A stretch of DNA of 7,888 nt from an uncultured Roseovarius sp. GTDB taxonomy: Bacteria; Pseudomonadota; Alphaproteobacteria; Rhodobacterales; Rhodobacteraceae. The translations under genes and the position numbers were made by a program. This document shows positions 1 through 5,980 of this stretch, piece by piece. The notes beneath the pieces were generated by a model, which saw only the letters and a program-made list of their open reading frames with translations, did no database searches and had not been told where the DNA came from. The stretch lies in NCBI GenBank assembly GCA_913055965.1, contig CAJXKX010000078.1, positions 1-7,888 of the forward strand. Reading direction: 5' to 3'. How positions within the stretch are numbered: position 1 is the first letter of the stretch; each line of letters begins with the position of its first letter.

Positions 1-1731
1 CGCCTCGGCGGGGCCGCGACGGATGCGCAGGTCGGGAATGATGAAATCGGTGCCCGAGACATCCACGCGCCCGCCCTGCGCCGCCGTAACATGGCCCTTG
101 TCGGCATGGATCACGAAGCGGTTGTCGCGGATCGAGGCGCGGCCCGAGGCGGCCTCGATCGGCGGCACCCCGGCCACGTAGACGGTCGTCAGATCGGAGA
201 AATCGAAGCCGAGAAACACCTCCGGCGGGGCCTCCGGCACCGCGCGCAGGCCGAATTGAATGTCGTGCAACCCGATGCTGCGCACGTTCTCGTCGATCCA
301 TGTCCGGGTCTTGGGCTTGAGCGTCGCGGGCCAAAGCTCCAGCAGGCGCTCCGGCGCGATGGTGGTCATCCGTCCCGCCACATCGACCGACCAGCCATCC
401 GCGCGGCCGCGCGCCACTCCCGACACGCGCAACACCTCGCCGCGGTCGCGCAGGCGGAAATCCCCCACGTCGAGCCGGAACGGATCGAGAGCGAGCCGCA
501 GATCGGCCGCCGCCCCCTCGAACACCACCGGTTCGGGGTAGAGCCCGGCGGGATTGGCCGCGATCTCGCCGATGCGCACCTGTGCCTCGAGCGCCGAGGG
601 CCAGCCGCTCTCCATCCCCAGCAGGCGCGCGCGCCCCTCGGCGCGGGCGGTGCCCCAATCGCTCTCGACCGATATCTCGCTGAAATCGATCTGCTGCCGG
701 TCCGGATCGTAGGTGAAATAGCTGCGCGCGGCGTGGAACGGGATCGGCTGCGTCGCCTCGTTGGGCCGCAGCGCCCCCGCGCCGATCTGCAGCGTCGCGT
801 TGAGCGGGCCGAGTTGCCCGTCCGCGCCGACCGCTGCCCTGAGCGCCCCCGAAATGGGCGCCTGCAACGCCCCGAGCCAGGCCAGCGCGGGCGACTGCCC
901 GGCGAGCTCGCCAGCCGGAACATCCTCGAACCGGATGCCGAACCGCGCCTCCGACCCGTCGAGATCGCCGGTATAGTTGACCTCGAGCGCACTGGCATAT
1001 TCCCGCGCGCCCAGCACGGTGACATTGCCGCGCAGCGTGATCTCCTCGCCCTGCCGCTCCAGCATCGCCTGCCCGCCGTCTGCGGTCCAGGCGCGGCCGC
1101 TGCGGGCATCCTCGTAGCGCAGGCTGAGGTTGGCCGCCTCGACCTGCCGCAGGGATGCCAGCACCGGACGCTCGAAAAGCGCCGCGATCTGCTCGGGAAA
1201 CGGGATTTCCTGCGCGGCGCGGGGCGCGCGCGGCTCACCGCTCTCGAACGCCGCGGACAGCGCCCCGTCGGCGCGCCGCCGCAGGATCAGCCGCCCGCCA
1301 TCGAGCCGGATGCGCGACAGCGCGACCTCGCCGCCAAGCAGCGCGCGGCGCGACAGCGACACGTCGAGCGCCGCGAGATCGGCAAGCCGCGTGCCGCTGG
1401 CATCCTCCAGCGTCACACCCGAAAGCGAGACCCGCGGCGCCATCGACCCGTCGAGCCCCACCGACAGCGCCTCGAAGCTCAGGCGGTGCTCGGGCAGCGC
1501 CGCGCCGATCCGCCCGGCCGCCTGTTCGCGCAGCCAGCCGGGCGCGGTCACCCCCGCCGCCAGCACCGCGACCAGCGCCACGCTCAGCACCAGAACCATC
1601 GCCGCGCACCCAAGGCAGAACTGCCCCACGTGGTGCAGCAGGCCGTGCCGCCGCGGCGCACGCGGGCGCTGCCCGTCCGGAGCGCTCTCCGGAGGCGACG
1701 TGTCGCTCTGCTGAGTCTCTGGCTCGCTCAT
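1..1731 (-). CDS. AsmA/YhdP-like DUF3971-type envelope protein, N-terminal part (runs off left edge)
   Basis: Reading leftward from the ATG at 1729-1731, the frame stays open for 577 codons to the window edge, so the C-terminus is missing. A hydrophilic N-terminus of about 35 residues rich in Pro, Ser and Arg is followed by one membrane segment at about 37-60 (MVLVLSVALVAVLAAGV). The rest is long, repetitive beta-strand-like sequence with short alternating hydrophobic stretches, ending in blocks such as LLELWPATLKPKTRTW and FVIHADKGHVTAAQGG. These resemble the DUF3971/AsmA-like region of YhdP-type proteins. That family is anchored in the inner membrane, reaches into the periplasm and is implicated in phospholipid transport to the outer membrane; this role is known for relatives and only inferred here. 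An AGGA (minus-strand sense, 1737-1740) lies 5 nt before the ATG. The gene is divergent from the peroxiredoxin gene. The family assignment is firm; the function is not. Confidence 0.87.
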   Translation of the reverse strand, partial: MSEPETQQSDTSPPESAPDGQRPRAPRRHGLLHHVGQFCLGCAAMVLVLSVALVAVLAAGVTAPGWLREQAAGRIGAALPEHRLSFEALSVGLDGSMAPRVSLSGVTLEDASGTRLADLAALDVSLSRRALLGGEVALSRIRLDGGRLILRRRADGALSAAFESGEPRAPRAAQEIPFPEQIAALFERPVLASLRQVEAANLSLRYEDARSGRAWTADGGQAMLERQGEEITLRGNVTVLGAREYASALEVNYTGDLDGSEARFGIRFEDVPAGELAGQSPALAWLGALQAPISGALRAAVGADGQLGPLNATLQIGAGALRPNEATQPIPFHAARSYFTYDPDRQQIDFSEISVESDWGTARAEGRARLLGMESGWPSALEAQVRIGEIAANPAGLYPEPVVFEGAAADLRLALDPFRLDVGDFRLRDRGEVLRVSGVARGRADGWSVDVAGRMTTIAPERLLELWPATLKPKTRTWIDENVRSIGLHDIQFGLRAVPEAPPEVFLGFDFSDLTTVYVAGVPPIEAASGRASIRDNRFVIHADKGHVTAAQGGRVDVSGTDFIIPDLRIRRGPAEA

Positions 1732-1800
1732 CGATGTCCTGTCGCGCCGCCTCTTGCGCCCGGGCCAGCCTGTCGGCTTTATTCTTGCCTGCCTTGCCCT

Positions 1801-1829
1801 AATATGCGGTGGGCATCACTGCATAACAA
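1801..1829 (-). promoter_or_regulatory. Candidate sigma70-like promoter for the AsmA-like gene
   Basis: Read on the minus strand, TTGTTA (1824-1829) is followed after 17 bp by CATATT (1801-1806). Each hexamer matches the TTGACA/TATAAT consensus at 4 of 6 positions. The spacing is ideal and the site lies about 70 bp before the ATG. In a GC-rich genome a match this weak is suggestive only. Confidence 0.3.
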
Positions 1830-1839
1830 GCATAACACG
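1822..1839. repeat. Two tandem 9-bp units, CATAACAAG / CATAACACG
   Basis: CATAACAAG at 1822-1830 is followed directly by CATAACACG at 1831-1839, differing at one base. The pair lies between the AT-rich hexamer at 1800 and the bcp ribosome binding site, and overlaps the candidate minus-strand -35. A tandem unit of nearly one helical turn could be a regulator site; no regulator is identified. Confidence 0.4.
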
Positions 1840-1860
1840 CCGGATCACGAAGGAGTGCCC

Positions 1861-2322
1861 ATGTCCGAGCCCACCGATACCGCCCCCGATTTCACCCTGC
1901 CGCGCGACGGCGGCGAGACCGTCACCCTCTCGGCACTGCGCCCCGGCCCGGTGGTGCTGTTCTTCTACCCCCGCGACGACACGTCGGGCTGCACCAAAGA
2001 GGCGGTGGCATTCTCCGGCCTGCGCGCGGAGTTCGAGGCCGCCGGCGCGGCGGTCTTCGGCATTTCCAAGGACAGCGTCGCCAGCCACGAGAAATTCCGT
2101 GACAAGCACGGCCTGTCGGTGCCGCTCCTGTCGGATGCCGAGGGCTCGGTCTGCGAGGATTACGGCGTGTGGAAGGAAAAGAGCATGTATGGCAAGAAGT
2201 TCATGGGGATCGAGCGCTCGACCTTCCTGATCGACGGCGCGGGCCGCATCGCGCGGGAATGGCGCAAGGTCAAGGTGCCCGGCCATGCCGAGGAGGTGCT
2301 CGAGGCGGTGCGCGCGCTGTGA
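1861..2322 (+). CDS. bcp: Peroxiredoxin, Bcp/PrxQ family
   Basis: This 153-residue protein has the usual length for Bcp/PrxQ thiol peroxidases, cytoplasmic enzymes that reduce hydrogen peroxide and organic hydroperoxides using thioredoxin or similar donors. The thioredoxin-like fold is recognisable from APDFTLP (8-14), VVLFFYPRDDTSGCTKEA (31-48) with peroxidatic Cys44 and the T41-x-x-C44 motif, GISKDS (67-72), LLSD (89-92) and GIERSTFLID (116-125) with conserved Arg119. The family's usual resolving Cys, five residues after the peroxidatic one, is replaced by Val49. The only other cysteine is Cys98, in a position also occupied by Cys in E. coli Bcp. The usual Pro before GC is Ser42. The start is the ATG 5 nt after GAAGGAG; the frame stays open far upstream only because it runs antisense through the AsmA-like gene. 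The stop overlaps the next gene's GTG. Confidence 0.96.
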   Translation: MSEPTDTAPDFTLPRDGGETVTLSALRPGPVVLFFYPRDDTSGCTKEAVAFSGLRAEFEAAGAAVFGISKDSVASHEKFRDKHGLSVPLLSDAEGSVCEDYGVWKEKSMYGKKFMGIERSTFLIDGAGRIAREWRKVKVPGHAEEVLEAVRAL

Positions 2323-3146
2323 GCGGGACGCCGCTCGCCGAGATGGCGGTCGAGGTGCTTGGCACCGCCGATGGCCGCGCCAAGGCGGCGCTGTCGCGGC
2401 AGCACGCGGCGGCATGGCAGGCGGCGCGCGCCGCGGGCGACCTGCCGCCGGTAGGGCGCGCCGCCCCGCCCGACCGCCCCGCGCGCCCCGACCGGCCCGA
2501 GTTGCGCGACCCGCGCGACGTGCCGCGCCGCCGCCCCGGCAGCGCGCAGGGCCGCATCGCCATGCTGCACGCGGTGGCGCATATCGAATTGAACGCCGTC
2601 GATCTGCACTGGGACATCATCGCGCGGTTCGCCGATACGCCGATGCCGCCCGGATTCTACGACGACTGGGTCAAGGCAGCGGACGAGGAATCCAAGCATT
2701 TCAACCTGATATGCGACTGTCTTGAAGCGATGGGCAGCCATTACGGGGCCCTGCCCGCGCATGCCGGAATGTGGCGCGCCGCCGAGGACACGGCGCACGA
2801 CCTGATGGGACGCCTCGCCGTGGTGCCGATGGTGCTCGAGGCGCGCGGGCTCGACGTCACGCCGGGGATGATCGAGATTTTCCGGCGCGCGGGCGAGACA
2901 GATGCCGTAGAGGCCATGGAGGTGATCTATTCTGAGGAGGTGCACCACGTCGCCTATGGCTCGAAGTGGTTTCATTTCCTGTGCGGCCGCCACGATCTCG
3001 ATCCGAGGGACGTGTTCCATGACCTCGTGCGCCGCTATTTCCACGGCGCGCTCAAGCCGCCCTTCAACGAGGAAAAGCGCGCCGAGGCGGGGCTGCCGCC
3101 CGATTTCTACTGGCCGCTCGCCGAGCCCGCCACAACGCAGGGTTGA
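2319..3146 (+). CDS. DUF455 family ferritin-like protein
   Basis: The protein has 275 residues, typical for DUF455 (the HI_0077-type family), whose fold belongs to the ferritin-like di-iron/di-manganese helical bundles. Function in the family is not established. After a Pro/Arg-rich stretch (43-73) come helices carrying likely metal ligands: HAVAHIELNAVDLHWD (84-99, Glu90), DEESKHF (122-128, Glu124 and His127), Glu174, and YSEEVHHVAYG (204-214, Glu207 and His210). The two ExxH motifs plus two further glutamates fit a carboxylate-bridged metal site. I chose the GTG at 2319 because it gives the family's N-terminus (SGTPLAEMAVEVL) and overlaps the bcp stop as GTGA; a weak GAGGCGG lies about 10 nt upstream. 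The next in-frame ATG, at codon 9, is less likely. Coupling to bcp suggests a linked role in peroxide or iron handling, which is inference. Confidence 0.9.
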   Translation: MSGTPLAEMAVEVLGTADGRAKAALSRQHAAAWQAARAAGDLPPVGRAAPPDRPARPDRPELRDPRDVPRRRPGSAQGRIAMLHAVAHIELNAVDLHWDIIARFADTPMPPGFYDDWVKAADEESKHFNLICDCLEAMGSHYGALPAHAGMWRAAEDTAHDLMGRLAVVPMVLEARGLDVTPGMIEIFRRAGETDAVEAMEVIYSEEVHHVAYGSKWFHFLCGRHDLDPRDVFHDLVRRYFHGALKPPFNEEKRAEAGLPPDFYWPLAEPATTQG

Positions 3147-3170
3147 CAGGCACACCGCGGCATCGGCAAG

Positions 3171-3206
3171 TTTCCGCCAACCCGGCGGAAATCCACGAGG
3201 ATTCCG
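3171..3206 (+). repeat. Two overlapping, mutually exclusive hairpins before the M23 gene
   Basis: The first hairpin is a perfect 8-bp stem, TTTCCGCC (3171-3178) with GGCGGAAA (3184-3191), loop AACCC. The second uses part of the same strand: CGGAA plus TCC (3186-3190, 3192-3194, one bulged A) pairs with GGATTCCG (3199-3206), loop ACGA. Both need 3186-3191, so only one can form. No T-tract follows either, so they are not classical intrinsic terminators. They start 25 bp after the DUF455 stop and end 84 bp before the M23 start. The rest of the 144-bp gap shows no clear promoter: TTGCCC at 3227 has only a poor -10 partner. Confidence 0.5.
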
Positions 3207-3273
3207 GCGGCAACTGGTCAAATTTCTTGCCCACCCGGTCACTGCTGGCTAAGCACGGGTCCAGACAGGAACC

Positions 3274-3280
3274 GAAGGAA
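3274..3280 (+). promoter_or_regulatory. Ribosome binding site that fixes the TTG start of the M23 gene
   Basis: GAAGGAA ends 10 nt before the TTG at 3291. No ATG or GTG at an equivalent position gives a full-length N-terminus; the first in-frame ATG (codon 63) would remove the membrane anchor. This purine-rich site is the main local support for the rare start. Confidence 0.7.
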
Positions 3281-3290
3281 GAGACCTGCC

Positions 3291-4610
3291 TTGAGACCGA
3301 CGCTGGCGATCCGACTGCACGAGCTTCTCGAACGTCACTTCCCCGAGCGCCGGGTGTTTCTGCGATCCGACAGCGATACACGCTTCATCCGGCTGGGCCC
3401 CGGCACCCAGATCATCGCGGCGACGGGCGTGTGCGTGATCGTGGCCTGGACGATCATCGCCACCGCGGTCCTTGTGATGGACAGCATCGGCGCGGGCAAT
3501 TTCCGCGAACAGGCCAAGCGCGAGTTGCAGACCTACGAGGCGCGGCTGAACGCGCTGGCAGACGAGCGCGATCGCCGCGCGCACGAGGCCGTCGCCGCGC
3601 AGGAACGGTTCAGCTCCGCGCTCGCGCAGATTTCCGCCATGCAATCGGAACTTCTCGCCTCCGAGACCCGCCGGCGCGAGCTCGAGACCGGGCTCGAGGT
3701 CGTGCAGGGTGCCCTGCGCCGCGCCATGTCAGAGCGCGAGACCGCGGAACGCGAGCTTGCGCGGATCGCCGCCGATGCGGGCACGGGCAACGGCCCCGCC
3801 GGCGGCACCGCGCCGGGCGGCGTGGCCGCCCCCGAAATGGACGTGCTGACCCTCGCGCTCGCCGATGCGGCGCGCGAGCGCGACGAGACGCTCGCCGAGG
3901 CCCGCGACGCGCTGCGCGAGGCCGAGGAGATGGCCTATGAACTGCGCCTCGTGAACGAGCGCAATTCCGAGATCTTCAGCCGCCTCGAGGATGCGATGAC
4001 GATCTCGGTCGAACCGCTGGAAAAGATGTTCCGCAATGCCGGGCTCGATCCCGATACGCTGATCGACACGGTGCGGCGGGGCTATTCCGGTCAGGGCGGA
4101 CCGCTCACCCCGATCGCGGTCTCGACGCGCGGTGCGGCGCTGTCTCCAGAGGAAATGCGCGCCAACCGCCTGCTGACGCGGCTCGACGAGTTGAACCTCT
4201 ACCGTCTCGCCGCGGGCAAGGTGCCGCTCGCGCTGCCGGTCCGTGGCGCGTTCCGCTACACCTCGGGCTTCGGCATGCGCTGGGGGCGGCTGCACGCGGG
4301 CACGGATTTCGCGGGCGCGCACGGCACACCCATCCATGCCACCGCCGACGGGGTCGTGACCCACGCGGGCTGGCTGTCGGGCTATGGCCAACTCGTCAAG
4401 ATCAAGCACGCCTTCGGTATCGAGACGCGCTATGCCCACATGTCACGAATCCGGGTGCGCGAGGGCCAAAGGGTCTCGCGCGGGGACCGGATCGGTGATA
4501 TGGGCAATACTGGACGTTCCACCGGCACCCACCTACACTACGAGGTCCGGGTGGATGGCAAGGCGATCAACCCCATGACCTATATCAAGGCTGCGAGAGA
4601 TGTTTTCTAA
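3291..4610 (+). CDS. Membrane-anchored M23 (LytM-type) peptidoglycan endopeptidase
   Basis: The 439-residue protein has a short cytoplasmic N-terminus, one membrane segment at about 40-63 (IIAATGVCVIVAWTIIATAV), coiled-coil-like sequence rich in Glu/Arg/Ala at about 70-155 and 195-240 split by a Gly/Pro/Ala linker near 160-175, and a C-terminal M23 domain from about 315. The zinc site is intact: His335-x-x-x-Asp339 (LHAGTDFAG) and His416 in THLHYEV, with His383 (YAHMS) and His414 completing the catalytic histidines. It should therefore be an active periplasmic enzyme cleaving peptide cross-links, unlike degenerate EnvC/NlpD-type activators. Translation starts at TTG, preceded by GAAGGAA. The 3' end overlaps the bactofilin start by 11 bp. 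This pairing and the coiled coils suggest it is positioned by the bactofilin, which is known for related pairs and inferred here. Confidence 0.95.
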   Translation: MRPTLAIRLHELLERHFPERRVFLRSDSDTRFIRLGPGTQIIAATGVCVIVAWTIIATAVLVMDSIGAGNFREQAKRELQTYEARLNALADERDRRAHEAVAAQERFSSALAQISAMQSELLASETRRRELETGLEVVQGALRRAMSERETAERELARIAADAGTGNGPAGGTAPGGVAAPEMDVLTLALADAARERDETLAEARDALREAEEMAYELRLVNERNSEIFSRLEDAMTISVEPLEKMFRNAGLDPDTLIDTVRRGYSGQGGPLTPIAVSTRGAALSPEEMRANRLLTRLDELNLYRLAAGKVPLALPVRGAFRYTSGFGMRWGRLHAGTDFAGAHGTPIHATADGVVTHAGWLSGYGQLVKIKHAFGIETRYAHMSRIRVREGQRVSRGDRIGDMGNTGRSTGTHLHYEVRVDGKAINPMTYIKAARDVF

Positions 4611-5157
4611 GAGCAAGATCAACGAACCCGCGCAAAAGCCCGCCGAGACCAAACCGGCCACGGCGGATATCCGCACCGACACCCCGCGCACCGACACCGG
4701 TGGCGATTATCGCGGCAGCGCCGCCAAGGCAAAACCGCCCGCATCGGTGCTGTCCTCGGACCTGCACGTCGTGGGCAACCTGCGCACCACCGGCGACATC
4801 CAGGTCGAAGGCACGATCGAGGGCGACATCCGTGCCCACCTCCTGACCGTCGGCGAGGGCGCCACCGTCAAGGGCGAGGTGATCGCCGATGACGTGGTCG
4901 TGAACGGGCGCATCGTCGGCCGCGTGCGCGGTCTCAAGGTTCGGCTGACCTCGACCGCGCGGGTCGAGGGCGACATCATCCACAAGACCATCGCCATCGA
5001 ATCGGGCGCGCATTTCGAGGGTTCGGTGCAGCGCCAGGACGACCCGCTCTCGGGCAACAAGCCCGGTGCCAAGGGCGGCACGCAAACCGCACCCGCGCAA
5101 TCCTCCGCACCGGCGCAGCAGCCCGCCGCCAAGCCCGCGGACGCCAAGCAGGGCTGA
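4600..5157 (+). CDS. Bactofilin (polymer-forming cytoskeletal protein)
   Basis: The 185-residue protein has a central bactofilin domain at about 48-145 made of short repeating beta-helix rungs: SDLHVVGNLRTTGDIQVEG, IEGDI, VGEGATVKGEVIADDVVVNG and VEGDIIHKT, with glycine at regular turns. Such domains polymerise without nucleotide into filaments on the inner face of the membrane and recruit cell-wall enzymes. The N-terminus MFSKSK resembles the short membrane-targeting peptide reported for Caulobacter BacA (from memory). Residues 7-47 are a polar linker; 146-185 form a disordered tail rich in Pro, Ala and Gln. The ATG lies inside the end of the M23 gene (11-bp overlap), so the two are probably co-translated. 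No strong Shine-Dalgarno is visible (GGCTGCGAGAG precedes the ATG), which fits translational coupling. Transcription should end at the hairpin 21 bp downstream. Confidence 0.95.
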   Translation: MFSKSKINEPAQKPAETKPATADIRTDTPRTDTGGDYRGSAAKAKPPASVLSSDLHVVGNLRTTGDIQVEGTIEGDIRAHLLTVGEGATVKGEVIADDVVVNGRIVGRVRGLKVRLTSTARVEGDIIHKTIAIESGAHFEGSVQRQDDPLSGNKPGAKGGTQTAPAQSSAPAQQPAAKPADAKQG

Positions 5158-5178
5158 GCCCCGACCGGCCACCAACGC

Positions 5179-5217
5179 AAAAAGGCACCCTGCCCGACCC
5201 GGCAGAGGTGCCTTTTT
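5179..5217. terminator. Bidirectional intrinsic terminator between convergent genes
   Basis: AAAAAGGCACC (5179-5189) pairs with GGTGCCTTTTT (5207-5217). The stem continues with CTGCC (5190-5194) against GGCAG (5201-5205), with one bulged A at 5206 and loop CGACCC. On either strand the GC-rich stem ends in a run of five T, so the structure can terminate both the bactofilin and the HNH transcript. Confidence 0.92.
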
Positions 5218-5237
5218 CATGTCGGCGGAGCCGCGCC

Positions 5238-5822
5238 TCACGCCTCCAGTTCGGCATCCCAGTAGAGAAAGTCGATCCAGCTTTCGTGCAGGTGGTTCGG
5301 CGGAAACTTGCGCCCCATGTTGCGCAATTCCTCCGCGCCCGGCGCGCGCGGGGCCCGAAACAGGCTCATTCCCGCCTGCCGCAGGCTGCGCGATCCCTTG
5401 CGCAGGTTGCAGGGGCTGCACGCGGCCACGACATTCTCCCAGCTTGTGCGCCCGCCGCGTGCGCGCGGCACGACGTGGTCGAAGGTCAGGTTGTCGCGCG
5501 CGCCGCAATACTGGCAGCGGAATTCGTCCCTCAGAAAAAGATTGAAGCGCGTGAAGGCCACGCGCTTCTGAGGTTTCACATAGTCCCGCAGCACGATCAC
5601 CGAGGGGATGCGTATCTCGGTACTCGGACTGCGCACCCAGTGATCGTAATTGGCGACGATATCCACCCGGTCGGCCCAGACCGCCTTGATCGCCTCCTGC
5701 CAGGTCCAGAGCGACAGCGGATAATAGGAAAGCGGCCGGTAATCCGCATTGAGCACCAGTGCCGGAAACTGCCGCAGCCCGGCGGGCTCTCTCACGAATT
5801 CGCTTCTGAAATCTCCGTCCAT
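5238..5822 (-). CDS. HNH endonuclease family protein
   Basis: With the ATG at 5820-5822 the protein has 194 residues. The N-terminal half carries the block ALVLNADYRPLSYYPLS (21-37), shared by a widespread family of free-standing HNH proteins. The C-terminal half has the HNH/zinc module: CQYC (103-106), FDHVVPRARGG (114-124) with His116, WENVVAACSPCNLRKG (128-143) with Asn130 and a second CxxC at 135-138. These residues support a metal-dependent nuclease with a structural zinc. Its substrate and physiological role are unknown; no methylase, toxin or phage gene lies beside it. An upstream GTG at 5838-5840 would add six residues (MGAWHA). I prefer the ATG because MDGDFR fits the family start as I recall it, but neither has a convincing ribosome binding site. 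The gene has its own promoter and shares a terminator with the bactofilin gene. Confidence 0.92.
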   Translation of the reverse strand: MDGDFRSEFVREPAGLRQFPALVLNADYRPLSYYPLSLWTWQEAIKAVWADRVDIVANYDHWVRSPSTEIRIPSVIVLRDYVKPQKRVAFTRFNLFLRDEFRCQYCGARDNLTFDHVVPRARGGRTSWENVVAACSPCNLRKGSRSLRQAGMSLFRAPRAPGAEELRNMGRKFPPNHLHESWIDFLYWDAELEA

Positions 5823-5887
5823 CGCGTGCCAAGCCCCCACCGGCGCCCCTGTTGCGGCGGCCCCCTGTTCAACGCCCCCGCTCAGTC

Positions 5888-5915
5888 ACTATATATCGCG
5901 GCAGCGACCTGACAA
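5888..5915 (-). promoter_or_regulatory. Sigma70-like promoter for the HNH gene
   Basis: Read on the minus strand, TTGTCA (5910-5915) is followed after 16 bp by TATAGT (5888-5893), each matching consensus at 5 of 6 positions. Transcription would start near 5881, about 60 nt before the ATG at 5822 or 40 nt before the alternative GTG. This is the best promoter match in the window and suggests HNH transcription independent of the ABC gene upstream. Confidence 0.6.
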
Positions 5916-5980
5916 GCCCCAGATAATCCGCCACATCTAGCGGTGTCCTACCCGCGCAAGGTAACCGCCATGTGACAGGC

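Larger units (their letters stand above)
1732..1860. promoter_or_regulatory. Divergent intergenic region between the AsmA-like gene and bcp
   Basis: This 129-bp gap separates two genes transcribed away from each other, so it must hold both start regions unless transcription reads in from outside. It is more AT-rich than the coding sequence, mainly at 1777-1840. An AT-rich hexamer TAATAT at 1800-1805 could be a plus-strand -10 box, but no good -35 lies 16-18 bp upstream of it. On the bcp side GAAGGAG at 1849-1855 is a near-perfect Shine-Dalgarno sequence, 5 nt before the ATG. Confidence 0.6.

Noticed and set aside
91..1860. Long plus-strand open frame running into bcp, giving an apparent 743-residue fusion
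   Set aside because: It is antisense to the AsmA-like gene in the same codon phase and is Arg/His/Gln/Pro-rich junk; only the part from the ATG at 1861, with its own ribosome binding site, is a recognisable protein.
1861..1875. Near-identical starts of the two divergent proteins (MSEPE and MSEPT) as a sign of duplication
   Set aside because: The similarity ends after four residues and the flanking DNA is not repeated.
2160..3242. 360-codon minus-strand frame across the bcp-DUF455 junction
   Set aside because: Antisense to two well-supported genes, low-complexity Arg/Gly/Ala sequence, no family resemblance.
5238..5822. HNH protein as part of a restriction or homing system
   Set aside because: No methylase, specificity subunit, intron or intein boundary is visible in or around the gene.
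4585..5832. 415-codon minus-strand frame spanning bactofilin, terminator and HNH gene
   Set aside because: It crosses a strong terminator and overlaps two real genes in other frames; its sequence has no recognisable domain.
5936..5969. Imperfect inverted repeat (GCGGT ... ACCGC with inner TACC/GGTA) downstream of the Atm1-type gene, as a possible terminator
   Set aside because: The arms need a 4-base bulge and no T-tract follows on either strand.
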